From assembly GCF_014655715.1 (NCBI RefSeq), contig NZ_BNBM01000001.1, forward strand, positions 124,001 to 188,000: a stretch of 64,000 bases of DNA. Reading direction: 5' to 3'. The number at the start of each line of letters is the position of its first letter. The stretch's first letter is position 1. Source of the stretch: Streptomyces lanatus. Lineage in GTDB: Bacteria; Actinomycetota; Actinomycetes; Streptomycetales; Streptomycetaceae. This document shows, in pieces, positions 8,910-17,046 of this stretch. The notes under the pieces are model-generated. The model did no database searches and was not told where the DNA came from. It saw only the letters and a program-made list of their open reading frames with translations. A program made the position numbers and the translations under genes.

Positions 8910-9056
8910 CTACAGCGGCCACTCCGCGATGGTGTAGAGCATCCCGACGATCCATCCGATCCCCGCCAGGGTGGCGAGGACCAGCGCGACCGTCACGGCG
9001 CGCTCGACGGGGCGGTCGGGGTCGGCGAGGGGCTTCGGGGAGCGGTGCGTCGTCAT
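8910..9056 (-). CDS. small single-span membrane protein
   Basis: A 48-codon reading frame starting MTTHRSPKPLADPDRPVERA and continuing into one hydrophobic helix (VTVALVLATLAGIGWIVGML, residues about 21-40), ending AEWPL. A charged N-terminus, a proline-rich linker and a single transmembrane segment are typical of small actinobacterial membrane proteins. The codon pattern is strongly GC-biased at third positions, which supports coding. It is convergent with the oxidoreductase gene, ending 18 nt after that gene's stop. Function unknown. Confidence 0.65.
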   Translation of the reverse strand: MTTHRSPKPLADPDRPVERAVTVALVLATLAGIGWIVGMLYTIAEWPL

Positions 9057-9131
9057 GCGGCCCAGCCTGCCGATCACGGGGAGGCCGCCACATCCGTACG
9101 GGTACTCAGCTCATGTACTCAGTCCGCCCGT

Positions 9132-10295
9132 TCAGGACGTGCCGTCGGATCCGGCCGGTGGCCACTCCCCCAGGGCGGCGGCGATCCGGTCCCGTGCGGC
9201 CGGGTCGTCGGAGGCGTTGGCGACGAGGACGGCGAGGGGCCCGATCATCCACCCCGTGTGGTGGTCGAAGTACGGCGCGGCGCCGGCCGCGTTGTGGGCG
9301 AGCTTGGCGACCAGCTCGGCGAGGCGGACGAGCGCGCGGCGCGCCTCGCCGAGCCGTTCCAGGTCCGCGGGCGCCTGCCCACGGACCTGCCCGAACACCT
9401 CGCGGCCCTGGCTCCATCGGTCGCGGTCGGCCGCCAGTGCCAGGGCGGCCTGGATCTCGGGCGCCCGCTCGGTGCCCTCCGCCGCCGCGGCGAGCACACG
9501 CCCCGCCCAGGTCACCGGGTCGGGCTGCCGCTCGAACAGGGACCGCCCCCAGCTGCGCGTGGGGTCGGCGGCCGCTCGGGCGGCGAGTTCCGGCGGCGGC
9601 GCGGTCGCCCGCTTCAGTGCCTGCCGGCACAGGGAATCGGCACGCCGTGTCGTCTCCGGCAGCCGGTACTCGGGGGTCAGCGCCAGTGTGTGGGCGCAGG
9701 CGTTGTCCAGGCTCACCCGGTGGCCGACCGACACGAAGACGGGCTTGACGGAGTCCCGGGTGCGCAGGGCGCGGCCGACCTCCTCGTCGGACGCCATGAG
9801 CGGCGTGGCCGAGCCGCGTGCGGCGGCGGGGGCGTCGTAGGTGAAGGTGAACGGGTTCTTCGCGACGCCGATCGTGGGCAGGCCGGTGAGGACGCCGAGG
9901 TGGGCGGCGAGGCCGAAGCGGCGCGGGTGGGCGCGGCCGTAGCCGTCGCAGACCACCAGGCCGGGCGGTCGGGGCAGGGCGTCGAGGGCGGCCAGGACGG
10001 TGGGGATCTCGCGGAAGGCGAGCAGGCCGGGGACGTACGGGAAGGAGATCCGGCCGACCGCCGTGGCCTCGGCGACGACCTCCACGGTCGCGGCGTCGAG
10101 CACCACCGCGGCTGCCGCGACCACGTCCCGCTCGTCGTCGTAGGCCACGTCGACACCGGTCACATGGCCGGATCCGGGTGGTGGCCCCGGCTCGTCGAGC
10201 ACCACTCCCGCCCGGAGTTCGTCCTGGACCGCGCGGGCTTCTTCCTCGGTCGCGGGCCAGCCCGCCGGGATGCTTACGGTCGTCATGGTGGGCAT
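9132..10295 (-). CDS. nfi: endonuclease V with fused C-terminal domain
   Basis: Residues about 1-230 are an endonuclease V, which nicks DNA 3' to deoxyinosine. Visible are TGVDVAYDDE with the catalytic Asp, FPYVPGLLAFREIP, the second acidic motif CDGYGRAHPRRFGLAAHLGV, and GVAKNPF. Standalone family members end near residue 230, but this frame continues for about 155 more residues without a stop. The extra part is alanine- and arginine-rich and probably helical, with motifs SWGRSLFERQPDPVTWAG, LVRLAELVAKLAHN and FDHHTGWMIGPLAVLVAN. I do not recognise that domain. Two in-frame ATGs (10295, 10286) are both possible starts. Divergent from the YciI-like gene by 32 bp. Confidence 0.85.
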   Translation of the reverse strand: MPTMTTVSIPAGWPATEEEARAVQDELRAGVVLDEPGPPPGSGHVTGVDVAYDDERDVVAAAAVVLDAATVEVVAEATAVGRISFPYVPGLLAFREIPTVLAALDALPRPPGLVVCDGYGRAHPRRFGLAAHLGVLTGLPTIGVAKNPFTFTYDAPAAARGSATPLMASDEEVGRALRTRDSVKPVFVSVGHRVSLDNACAHTLALTPEYRLPETTRRADSLCRQALKRATAPPPELAARAAADPTRSWGRSLFERQPDPVTWAGRVLAAAAEGTERAPEIQAALALAADRDRWSQGREVFGQVRGQAPADLERLGEARRALVRLAELVAKLAHNAAGAAPYFDHHTGWMIGPLAVLVANASDDPAARDRIAAALGEWPPAGSDGTS

Positions 10296-10327
10296 GAGCG
10301 TACGGGTCCGGCGATAAGCTCGCGATC

Positions 10328-10624
10328 ATGTTCGTGCTGGAGCTGACCTACACCGCCCCCATCGAGGATGTCGACGCCGCGCTGGAGGCTCATGTGGCGT
10401 GGCTCGACGAGCAGTACGAGAAGGGGATCTTCCTCACGTCCGGGCCGAGGAACCCGCGCGACGGCGGGGTGATCCTCGCCGTCGCACCGGACCGTGCGTG
10501 GATCGAGGAGCTCACCACGACCGATCCGTTCGTCGGCGCCGGGGTGTGCGCCTACCGCGTCACGGAGTTCGTCGCGACGAAGACCGCGCCGGCGCTGGAG
10601 CGGTACCGCGAGACGCCGGGGTGA
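10328..10624 (+). CDS. YciI family protein
   Basis: A 98-residue ferredoxin-like-fold protein of the YciI/YCII family. The opening MFVLELTYTAPIEDVDAALEAHVAWLDE carries the conserved His region, and SGPRNPRDGGVILA followed by DPFVGAGVCAYRVTEF matches the second half of the domain. Family members are small dimeric proteins of uncertain enzymatic role, sometimes fused to other domains. It is divergent from endonuclease V and ends 3 nt before the convergent downstream gene. Confidence 0.88.
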   Translation: MFVLELTYTAPIEDVDAALEAHVAWLDEQYEKGIFLTSGPRNPRDGGVILAVAPDRAWIEELTTTDPFVGAGVCAYRVTEFVATKTAPALERYRETPG

Positions 10625-10627
10625 GGC

Positions 10628-10954
10628 TCACTTGCCGCCCAGCGCCCGCTTGAGCTCGCTCTTGTTCATGTCCGAACGGCCATGGACGTTGCGCCGCCTG
10701 GCCTCCTCGTAGAGCTGGTCGTAGGTCGGCCCCTGCGAGCCCTTCCCGGACCGCTGTCCGCCCCGCCTGCCGGAGGACATGTCCTCGGTGGAAGTGCGGC
10801 TGGCGGTCCTGGACTCACCGGACCGCGCGCGTTCCTTGTTGACCGTCCGGGCGGCGATCTCCTCCGCGCGCCCGGTGCTCTCGCCCCGCTCCTGGGCGCT
10901 CTTCTTGATGTGCTCGTACTGGCGTTCCCGCTTCGGGCTGGAACCGCGTGGCAT
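10628..10954 (-). CDS. small basic protein with Rho-N-like C-terminus (plasmid-stabilisation-like)
   Basis: A 108-residue, highly charged protein. The N-terminal half (PKRERQYEHIKKSAQERG, then AEEIAARTVNKERAR) is a conserved actinobacterial motif often annotated as plasmid stabilisation protein. The glycine- and serine-rich middle looks disordered. The C-terminal 35 residues (YDQLYEEARRRNVHGRSDMNKSELKRAL) resemble a Rho_N or SAP-like helix-extended-loop-helix found in nucleic-acid-binding proteins. A nucleic-acid role is inferred; the plasmid name has no support from context. Confidence 0.8.
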   Translation of the reverse strand: MPRGSSPKRERQYEHIKKSAQERGESTGRAEEIAARTVNKERARSGESRTASRTSTEDMSSGRRGGQRSGKGSQGPTYDQLYEEARRRNVHGRSDMNKSELKRALGGK

Positions 10955-11002
10955 GTCGGGTCACTCCTCTCGCAGTCGGCACCCGAGTACCCCGATTCCG
11001 GC

Positions 11003-12106
11003 TCAGCTCTCCAGCCGTGCGACCCGCCCCTTCTCCCCCGCGGCCCAGCAGCCCAGGTCGGGGGTGCAGTCCACGGTGTCGTACGAGCCGGTGTCGACGG
11101 TCCGCCAGGTGCGGCCGCCGTCGGTCGTCAGGTCGGTGCCGGTGGGGCCGACCGCGAGGGCGGCGGTGCGGCTGTACGGGAGCCAGGCGACGCCGGAGCG
11201 GTAGGCGGGCGGGGGCGTGGCGGCGGGCGTCCAGCCGCGTCCGGCGTCGGCGGTGCGTGCCGCCGCGCGCGGGGAGGCCTGGTCGGGGCGGTAGTCGCCG
11301 CCGACCGCGAGGCCATGGGTACGGTCGCGGAAGGCGAGGGCGAAGACGCCGCGGGCCGGGTCGCCCGCCGGGATCGGTGACTCGGCGGCCGTCCAGGTCA
11401 GGCCCCGGTCGGCCGAGTGCAGCACACGCGCGCGTGCCGCCCCGCCGGTGGCCAGCCAGACGTCCTTCGGCCCGGAACTCACCAGGCACTGCCCGCTCGC
11501 GGCGAACCCGGCCTCGCCGGTCTGCGCGGCGGGCATCCCGTCACCGGGCAGCACCTTCCAGGAGCGGCCGCCGTCGCCGGTCGACAGGATGCGGAACCTG
11601 CCGTCGACCGGGTCGCTCATCGCCAGTCCGTGGCGGTGGTCGAAGAAGGTCATGCAGTCGTAGAAGGCCCGCGCGTCGGTGTTGCGGAAGGACTCGGTCC
11701 AGGTCGTGCCGCCGTCGTCCGTGCGGTACACGCGGGACGCCTCGCCCTCCCCGATGGCCAGCACCACGGCGCGCCGCGCGTCGAAGGCCTCGACGTCCCT
11801 GAACTCCAGCCCGGCGGCGCCGGGCGGCGAGACGTTCCGCCAGCTCGCGCCGCCGTCGGTGGTGCGCAGCACGGTGCCCTTGGTCCCGGCGAGCCACGCG
11901 GTGTGCCGGCTGACGGCGGCCAGCCCCCGGAACCGCGCCTCGGGCGCCCCGCTGTCCTTGACCGCCCAGTGCGGAACCCGGCGCTCCGACTGCTGTGCCT
12001 GCGCGGGTACGGCCGTCAGCGCGGCCAGCGCCGCCCCGCACGCCACCCCCGCGGCCACCGTCCGAAACGTACGCCCCGCCCGTCGCATGCTCCCCGAACG
12101 CCTCAT
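11003..12106 (-). CDS. secreted YCF48/BNR-repeat beta-propeller protein
   Basis: About 367 residues starting MRRSGSMRRAGRTF, followed by a signal peptide (VAAGVACGAALAALTAVPAQAQ). The mature part consists of repeated Asp-box/YCF48-like blades: VLRTTDGGASWRN, VYRTDDGGTTWTES, ILSTGDGGRSWKV, LHSADRGLTWTA and DLTTDGGRTWRT are spaced about 45-60 residues apart, as in sialidase or photosystem II assembly-factor propellers. The catalytic residues of sialidases are not evident, so a binding or scaffold role is more likely. The last blade contains a Cys pair (DCTPDLGCW). I chose the ATG at 12106 because it places the signal peptide directly after a basic n-region; a longer frame opens at 12178. Confidence 0.82.
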   Translation of the reverse strand: MRRSGSMRRAGRTFRTVAAGVACGAALAALTAVPAQAQQSERRVPHWAVKDSGAPEARFRGLAAVSRHTAWLAGTKGTVLRTTDGGASWRNVSPPGAAGLEFRDVEAFDARRAVVLAIGEGEASRVYRTDDGGTTWTESFRNTDARAFYDCMTFFDHRHGLAMSDPVDGRFRILSTGDGGRSWKVLPGDGMPAAQTGEAGFAASGQCLVSSGPKDVWLATGGAARARVLHSADRGLTWTAAESPIPAGDPARGVFALAFRDRTHGLAVGGDYRPDQASPRAAARTADAGRGWTPAATPPPAYRSGVAWLPYSRTAALAVGPTGTDLTTDGGRTWRTVDTGSYDTVDCTPDLGCWAAGEKGRVARLES

Positions 12107-12162
12107 GGCGGGCGAAGCTAGTCCACCGCCCCGATGGCGTCCAGATGGCCGCCCCATCACAG

Positions 12163-12228
12163 GTGACCATCCGGTCACGGCAGGACGAACACCTCACACC
12201 CGTGCATGAAGGCGGTGACAGAGGTCAC
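12163..12228. promoter_or_regulatory. two related dyads upstream of ssgD
   Basis: GTGACC-ATCC-GGTCAC (12163-12178) and GTGAC-AGAG-GTCAC (12215-12228) share the half-site GTGAC and have centres 51 bp apart. The second fits GTG-N6-GNCAC, the motif I recall for the S. coelicolor cAMP receptor protein. Both lie in the 222-bp divergent region between the propeller gene and ssgD. The CRP assignment is inference. Confidence 0.4.
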
Positions 12229-12328
12229 TCGCTATTCGTGTGCACGGATTGGCCGATTCCGTCGTCTCTACCAGTGCCCGGTCTCGTCCACCCGGAAGTT
12301 CGTCCAGCCGTCACAAGGGAGCAAGGCG

Positions 12329-12745
12329 TTGTCCACCGTCATCGAGCAGCCCGTTGAGGCCCGTCTCGTCGCCGCCGCGCCGCGGATGCCGAGCATTCCC
12401 GCCACCCTTCACTACGACCGGCGCGACCCGTTCGCGGTCCGCATGACCTTCCCGGCCCCGGCCACCCTGGAGGGCGTCGAGGTCTGCTGGACCTTCAGCC
12501 GTGAGCTGCTGCTCGGCGGCCTGGAGGCGCCGGAGGGCCATGGCGACGTCCGGGTGCGGCCGTACGGCTTCGACCGGACCGTGCTGGAGTTCCACGCCCC
12601 CGAGGGCACCGCCGTGATCCACATCCGCAGCGGCGAGGTCCGCCGCTTCCTCCAGGCCACCAGCGAGCTGGTGCCCCTCGGTCTGGAGCACCTCCAGCTC
12701 GACCTGGACCACGACCTGGCGGAGCTGATGCGGGACGCCTACTGA
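12329..12745 (+). CDS. ssgD: SsgA-like sporulation-specific protein
   Basis: A 138-residue SALP protein, a family confined to sporulating actinobacteria that localises and controls septum formation and spore wall synthesis. The family core is clear: ATLHYDRRDPFAVRMTF, then VCWTFSRELLLGGL, DVRVRPYGFDRTVLEFHAP, and SELVPLGLEHLQLDLDHDL at the C-terminus. I chose a TTG start (12329) because AAGGGAG precedes it by about 7 nt and the protein then starts MSTVIEQPVEARL. The ssgD symbol rests on remembered gene order (SCO6722 near fadAB) and overall similarity; another SALP paralogue is possible. Confidence 0.8.
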   Translation: MSTVIEQPVEARLVAAAPRMPSIPATLHYDRRDPFAVRMTFPAPATLEGVEVCWTFSRELLLGGLEAPEGHGDVRVRPYGFDRTVLEFHAPEGTAVIHIRSGEVRRFLQATSELVPLGLEHLQLDLDHDLAELMRDAY

Positions 12746-12764
12746 GGCGCCCCGCCTAATTCCG

Positions 12765-12793
12765 TTGACACCGGCGGAGCCCCCTCCTACGGT
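12765..12793 (+). promoter_or_regulatory. vegetative promoter of the ABC-F/UvrA-like operon
   Basis: TTGACA (12765-12770), a 17-bp spacer, then TACGGT (12788-12793) form a near-consensus principal-sigma-factor promoter. Transcription would begin near 12800, about 230 nt before the ABC-F start codon. Confidence 0.65.
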
Positions 12794-12799
12794 GTACAA

Positions 12800-13029
12800 G
12801 GTCCTGTTGCCGCCGATTGGAGAAGGACGTTGCTCGTCTGAGGTCTGAGACACCGCGTCACACCTGAAGTGTGTGCACGCCGCGTGCGACCTCGGCGTTC
12901 GAGCCGTCCAACCGTCTCCACGGAACAGGGCTTTTCTCATGCCCAGGGCTTCTCACCGCCTGTTGGTCGCCGGTGTCTCGATACGCGTTTGCCCCCTTGA
13001 TCACTGCGAGCAACCGCGGAGGCGCCCTG
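12800..13029 (+). promoter_or_regulatory. long 5' leader of the ABC-F gene with possible micro-ORF
   Basis: About 230 nt of untranslated leader. GGAGAAGG is followed by a TTG-CTC-GTC-TGA micro-ORF (12830-12841, a three-residue peptide). Further on, AACAGG (12924-12929) can pair with CCTGTT (12959-12964) and encloses a smaller GCCCAGGGC hairpin. ABC-F resistance genes in Gram-positive bacteria are commonly controlled by ribosome-mediated attenuation in such leaders, so antibiotic-responsive control is a reasonable guess. The structure has not been folded computationally. Confidence 0.4.
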
Positions 13030-14655
13030 ATGCCTACTTCCATTTCCTGCACTTCCCTGTCCTTCACCTGGCCCGACGGCAGCGCCGTCTTCGAGGGCCT
13101 GGACGTCGCCTTCGGCCCCGGCAGGACCGGGCTCGTCGGCGTCAACGGGTCGGGAAAGTCAACCCTGTTGAAGCTCATCGCGGGTGAGCTGACCCCGGTC
13201 GACGGCGGCGTGCGCGTCGCGGGCGAGGTCGGCTATCTCCCGCAGAACGTCACCCTCGACACCGCGTTGAAGGTCGACGAGGCCCTCGGCATCGCCGGCA
13301 AGCGGGCCGCGCTGCACGCCATCGAGGCGGGCGACGTGGCCGAGGAGCACTTCGAGACCGTCGGTGACGACTGGGACGTGGAGGAGCGCGCGATCGCCAC
13401 CCTCGGCGAACTCGGGCTCGGCCACGTCGAGTTGGACCGCACGATCGGCGAGGTGTCCGGCGGCGAGTCGGTGCTGCTGCGGCTGGCCGCGCTGCTGCTG
13501 CGCCGCCCGGACGTCCTGCTCCTCGACGAGCCCACCAACAACCTCGACCTGTACGCACGCAGGCGGCTGTACTCGGCCGTCGAGTCCTGGCAGGGCGTGA
13601 TGGTGGTGGTCAGCCACGACCGTGAACTCCTCGACCTGGTCGACCAGATCGCCGATCTGCGCTCCGGGGAGATCACCTGGTACGGCGGCAACTACTCGGC
13701 GTACGAGGAGGCGCTCGCCACCGAGCAGGAGGCGGCCGAGCGCATGGTGCGGGTCGCCGAGGCCGACCTGAAGAAGCAGAAGCGCGAACTGGTCGACGCC
13801 CAGGTCAAGTTGGCCCGCCGCAAGCGGTACGGCCAGAAGATGTGGGACCAGAAGCGCGAGCCGAAGATCGTCATGGGTGCGCGCAAGCGCGCGGCGCAGG
13901 AGTCCGCGGGCAAGCACCGGATCATGCACGAGGAGAGGCTCGCCGATGCCAAGGACCGGCTCGACGAGGCGGTGGACGCCGTGCGGGACGACGACGAGAT
14001 CCGCGTCGACCTGCCGTACACGGCCGTACCGCCGGGTCGGAGCGTGCTGACACTCCGCGATCTGGAGCTGCTGTACGGCGCACGCGTCTCCGGCGGGCTC
14101 GATCTGCACGGTCCGGAGCGGATCGCGCTGATCGGGCGCAACGGCTCGGGCAAGACGACGCTGCTGCGGACGATCGCCGGTGAGCTGGAGCCGGTGGCGG
14201 GCGAGGCGACGGCCCATGTGCCGCTGCGTTTCCTGCCGCAGCGCCTCGACGTCCTCGACGGTGAGCTGACGGTCGCGGAGAACGTGGCCCGGTTCGCGCC
14301 GGGCGCCACCAACAACCGGATCCGGGCGCGCCTCGCCCGCTTCCTGTTCCGGGGTGCCCGCGCCGACCAGCAGGCGGCGACGCTCTCGGGCGGCGAACGC
14401 TTCCGCGCGGCGCTGGCCGCGCTGATGCTGGCCGAGCCGGCTCCCCAGCTGCTGATGCTGGACGAGCCGACGAACAACCTGGACATGGCAAGCGTCCGGC
14501 AGCTCACCACGGCCCTGGAGTCGTACGAGGGGGCGCTGATCGTGGCCAGCCACGACCTGCCGTTCCTGGAATCGATCGGCATCACGCGCTGGCTGATGCT
14601 GGAGGAGGGAGAACTGAAGGAAATCACGCCAGAAGCTGTCGGGTATCCCGCCTAG
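13030..14655 (+). CDS. ABC-F family ATPase (ribosome protection type)
   Basis: A soluble protein of 541 residues with two ABC ATPase domains and no membrane segments, which defines ABC-F. Domain 1 has GVNGSGKST, signature VSGGES and LLLDEPTNN; domain 2 has GRNGSGKTT, LSGGER and MLDEPTNN. They are joined by a long charged helical linker (about 240-330, rich in Lys, Arg and Glu), the part that reaches into the ribosome in characterised family members. ABC-F proteins release stalled ribosomes or dislodge macrolide, lincosamide or pleuromutilin-type drugs. The ATG at 13030 follows GGAGG by 7 nt; the frame stays open upstream but that part has no similarity. It is followed by the UvrA-like gene after 10 nt. 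Confidence 0.9.
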   Translation: MPTSISCTSLSFTWPDGSAVFEGLDVAFGPGRTGLVGVNGSGKSTLLKLIAGELTPVDGGVRVAGEVGYLPQNVTLDTALKVDEALGIAGKRAALHAIEAGDVAEEHFETVGDDWDVEERAIATLGELGLGHVELDRTIGEVSGGESVLLRLAALLLRRPDVLLLDEPTNNLDLYARRRLYSAVESWQGVMVVVSHDRELLDLVDQIADLRSGEITWYGGNYSAYEEALATEQEAAERMVRVAEADLKKQKRELVDAQVKLARRKRYGQKMWDQKREPKIVMGARKRAAQESAGKHRIMHEERLADAKDRLDEAVDAVRDDDEIRVDLPYTAVPPGRSVLTLRDLELLYGARVSGGLDLHGPERIALIGRNGSGKTTLLRTIAGELEPVAGEATAHVPLRFLPQRLDVLDGELTVAENVARFAPGATNNRIRARLARFLFRGARADQQAATLSGGERFRAALAALMLAEPAPQLLMLDEPTNNLDMASVRQLTTALESYEGALIVASHDLPFLESIGITRWLMLEEGELKEITPEAVGYPA

Positions 14656-14665
14656 CTTCGGGGGC

Positions 14666-16945
14666 ATGCCCGATCTCGTGCCCACGTCCACACCTCAGTT
14701 CATCACCATCACCGGAGCGAGCGAGAACAACCTCAAGGACGTCACCCTCCGCATCCCGAAAGGCCGGCTGACCGTGTTCACCGGCGTTTCGGGATCGGGG
14801 AAGTCGTCCGTCGTCTTCGACACGATCGCGGTGGAGTCGCAGCGCCAGCTGAACGAGACCTTCACCTGGTTCGTCCGCAACCGGCTGCCCAAGTACGAGC
14901 GCCCGCACGCGGAGGCCCTGGAGGACCTCTCCCCCGCGATCGTGGTCGACCAGCGGCCGATCGGCGGCCACTCCCGGTCCACGGTCGGCACCATGACCGA
15001 CATCTACTCGGTGCTACGCGTGCTGTTCTCCCGGCACGGCACCCCGAGCGCCGGTCCGGCGACCGCGTACTCCTTCAACGACCCGTCCGGCATGTGCCCG
15101 GAGTGCGACGGGCTTGGCCGGGCGATACGGCCGGACTACGACCGCATCCTCGACCCGGACCGCTCGCTCGCCGACGGCGCGGTCCGCTTCCCTCCCTTCG
15201 CCGCCGGGACCTGGCAGGGGCAGGCGTACACGAACACGGACGAGCTCGATCCGCACAAGACCGTCGCCGAATTCACCGCTGCCGAGCTGGAGTTCCTGAT
15301 GCGCGGCCGCCCCGGCAGCAAGGTCACTGTCAACGGCACGGGCGGCACCTGGACCACCGACTACGAGGGCCTCGCCACCCGTTTCGAGCGGCTGTATCTG
15401 AAGCGGGACCTGTCGGCGATGAGCCAGAAGACCCGTGACCTGGTGAGCGAGTTCCTGGTGGAGGGCACCTGCCCGGCGTGCGCCGGCGCCCGTCTCAACG
15501 CCGCGGCGCTCGCGACCCGCGTCAACGGCCTGACCATCGCCGACTGCACGCACATGCAGGTCACCGACCTGATCACCGCGCTGCAGGACATCGCAGACCC
15601 GGTCGCCGGGCCGATCTCCGGGGCCGCCGTCACCGCCCTGGAACGCATCGACGCCATCGGCCTCGGCTACCTCAGCCTCGACCGCGAGACATCCACCCTG
15701 TCGGGCGGCGAGGGGCAGCGCCTGAAGACGGTCCGGCATCTGGGCTCCAGCCTCACCGGGATGACGTACATCTTCGACGAGCCCAGCGTCGGCCTGCATC
15801 CGCGCGACGTCGGCCGCCTCGGCGATCTGCTGCTGCGGCTGCGCGACAAGGGCAACACGGTGCTGGTGGTCGAGCACGACCCGGACGTCATCGCGCTCGC
15901 CGATCATGTCGTGGACATGGGGCCAAGGGCCGGTGCGGGAGGCGGGCGGGTGGTGTTCGAGGGGACGCCGGGCGAGCTGGCCGGGGCGGACACGGTCACG
16001 GGGCGGTGTCTGGGGCGTCGTACAGCGATCAAGGCGGGCGTACGGACGGCGAGCGGTGGGCTCTGGGTGAAGGGGGCCGACCGGCACAATCTGCGGGATG
16101 TGACGGTGGAGTTCCCGAGCGGGGTCCTCACCGTGGTGACCGGGGTCGCTGGGTCCGGAAAGAGCACGCTGGTCAGGGAGTTCACCGCCGCGCACGCCGA
16201 CGCCGTGGTCGTGGACCAGTCGTCCATCGGGATCTCCGCACGGTCGACTCCGGCGACGTATCTGGGCATCATGGACACGGTACGGAAGATCTTCGCGCGC
16301 GGGACGGGCGCCGAACCGGGGCTCTTCAGCTTCAACTCCTCCGGCGCGTGCGGCACTTGCGAGGGACGCGGGATCATCTACACCGACCTCGCCTTCATGG
16401 ACCCGGTGACCACCACCTGCCACAACTGCGAGGGGCGGCGCTTCAAGGACGAGGTGCTGCGGCTGACCGTGGATGGCAACTCCATCGCGGACGTACTGGA
16501 GATGACGGCCGATCAGGCGCTGCAGAGCTTCCAGGACGCGGGCGTACGGCGACGGCTGCGCGCCCTGCGGGACGTGGGGCTGACGTACCTCACGCTCGGG
16601 CAGCCGCTGTCCACGCTGTCCGGCGGTGAGCGGCAGCGCATCAAGCTGGCGACGCGGCTGCACCGCACCGGCGCGGTCTACGTCCTGGACGAGCCGACGA
16701 CCGGCCTGCACATGTCGGACGTCGAGGGACTGCTCGGGCTGCTGGACCGGCTGGTCGACGCCGGCAACACGGTGGTGGTGGTCGAGCACAACCTGGACGT
16801 GGTGGCGCACGCCGACTGGATCATCGACCTGGGGCCGGACGGGGGTCGGGACGGCGGCAAAGTGATCTTCGAGGGAACGCCACGGCGGCTCCTCGAAACC
16901 CGCGCCTCCTTCACCGCGGAGCATCTCAGGAGCGCCACAGCCTGA
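14666..16945 (+). CDS. UvrA-like ATPase (UvrA2/DrrC type excinuclease subunit)
   Basis: A 759-residue UvrA paralogue. It has two nucleotide-binding halves: GVSGSGKSS with LSGGEGQR and IFDEPSVGLHP, then GVAGSGKST with LSGGERQR and VLDEPTTGLH. Zinc-finger cysteines are present in CPECDGLG, CPACAGARL, CGTCEGRG and CHNCEGRRF. Canonical UvrA is about 950 residues; the shortening fits loss of the UvrB-interaction region, as in the DrrC/UvrA2 proteins linked to resistance against DNA-intercalating antibiotics. It starts 10 nt after the ABC-F gene, so the two ATPases are co-transcribed, which points to a shared role in antibiotic tolerance. Confidence 0.9.
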   Translation: MPDLVPTSTPQFITITGASENNLKDVTLRIPKGRLTVFTGVSGSGKSSVVFDTIAVESQRQLNETFTWFVRNRLPKYERPHAEALEDLSPAIVVDQRPIGGHSRSTVGTMTDIYSVLRVLFSRHGTPSAGPATAYSFNDPSGMCPECDGLGRAIRPDYDRILDPDRSLADGAVRFPPFAAGTWQGQAYTNTDELDPHKTVAEFTAAELEFLMRGRPGSKVTVNGTGGTWTTDYEGLATRFERLYLKRDLSAMSQKTRDLVSEFLVEGTCPACAGARLNAAALATRVNGLTIADCTHMQVTDLITALQDIADPVAGPISGAAVTALERIDAIGLGYLSLDRETSTLSGGEGQRLKTVRHLGSSLTGMTYIFDEPSVGLHPRDVGRLGDLLLRLRDKGNTVLVVEHDPDVIALADHVVDMGPRAGAGGGRVVFEGTPGELAGADTVTGRCLGRRTAIKAGVRTASGGLWVKGADRHNLRDVTVEFPSGVLTVVTGVAGSGKSTLVREFTAAHADAVVVDQSSIGISARSTPATYLGIMDTVRKIFARGTGAEPGLFSFNSSGACGTCEGRGIIYTDLAFMDPVTTTCHNCEGRRFKDEVLRLTVDGNSIADVLEMTADQALQSFQDAGVRRRLRALRDVGLTYLTLGQPLSTLSGGERQRIKLATRLHRTGAVYVLDEPTTGLHMSDVEGLLGLLDRLVDAGNTVVVVEHNLDVVAHADWIIDLGPDGGRDGGKVIFEGTPRRLLETRASFTAEHLRSATA

Positions 16946-17046
16946 CCACGGGGGTTTTGTACGGGCGGGTAACACCTGCATGATGCAGGGGTCGGCGCCC
17001 CCGCATCATGGGCGCCGATTCCTGCCACCGATCCGGAGATCCCGTC

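Noticed and set aside
10628..10954. Plasmid stabilisation function implied by the common family name
   Set aside because: Nothing in the window suggests a plasmid or integrated element; the name is inherited annotation.
12163..12178. First GTGACC dyad as a CRP site
   Set aside because: Its half-sites are two bases too far apart for GTG-N6-GNCAC; only the second dyad fits that motif.
12871..13029. N-terminal extension of the ABC-F protein in the same frame
   Set aside because: The 53 extra codons show no similarity to the family and a well-spaced GGAGG precedes the ATG at 13030.
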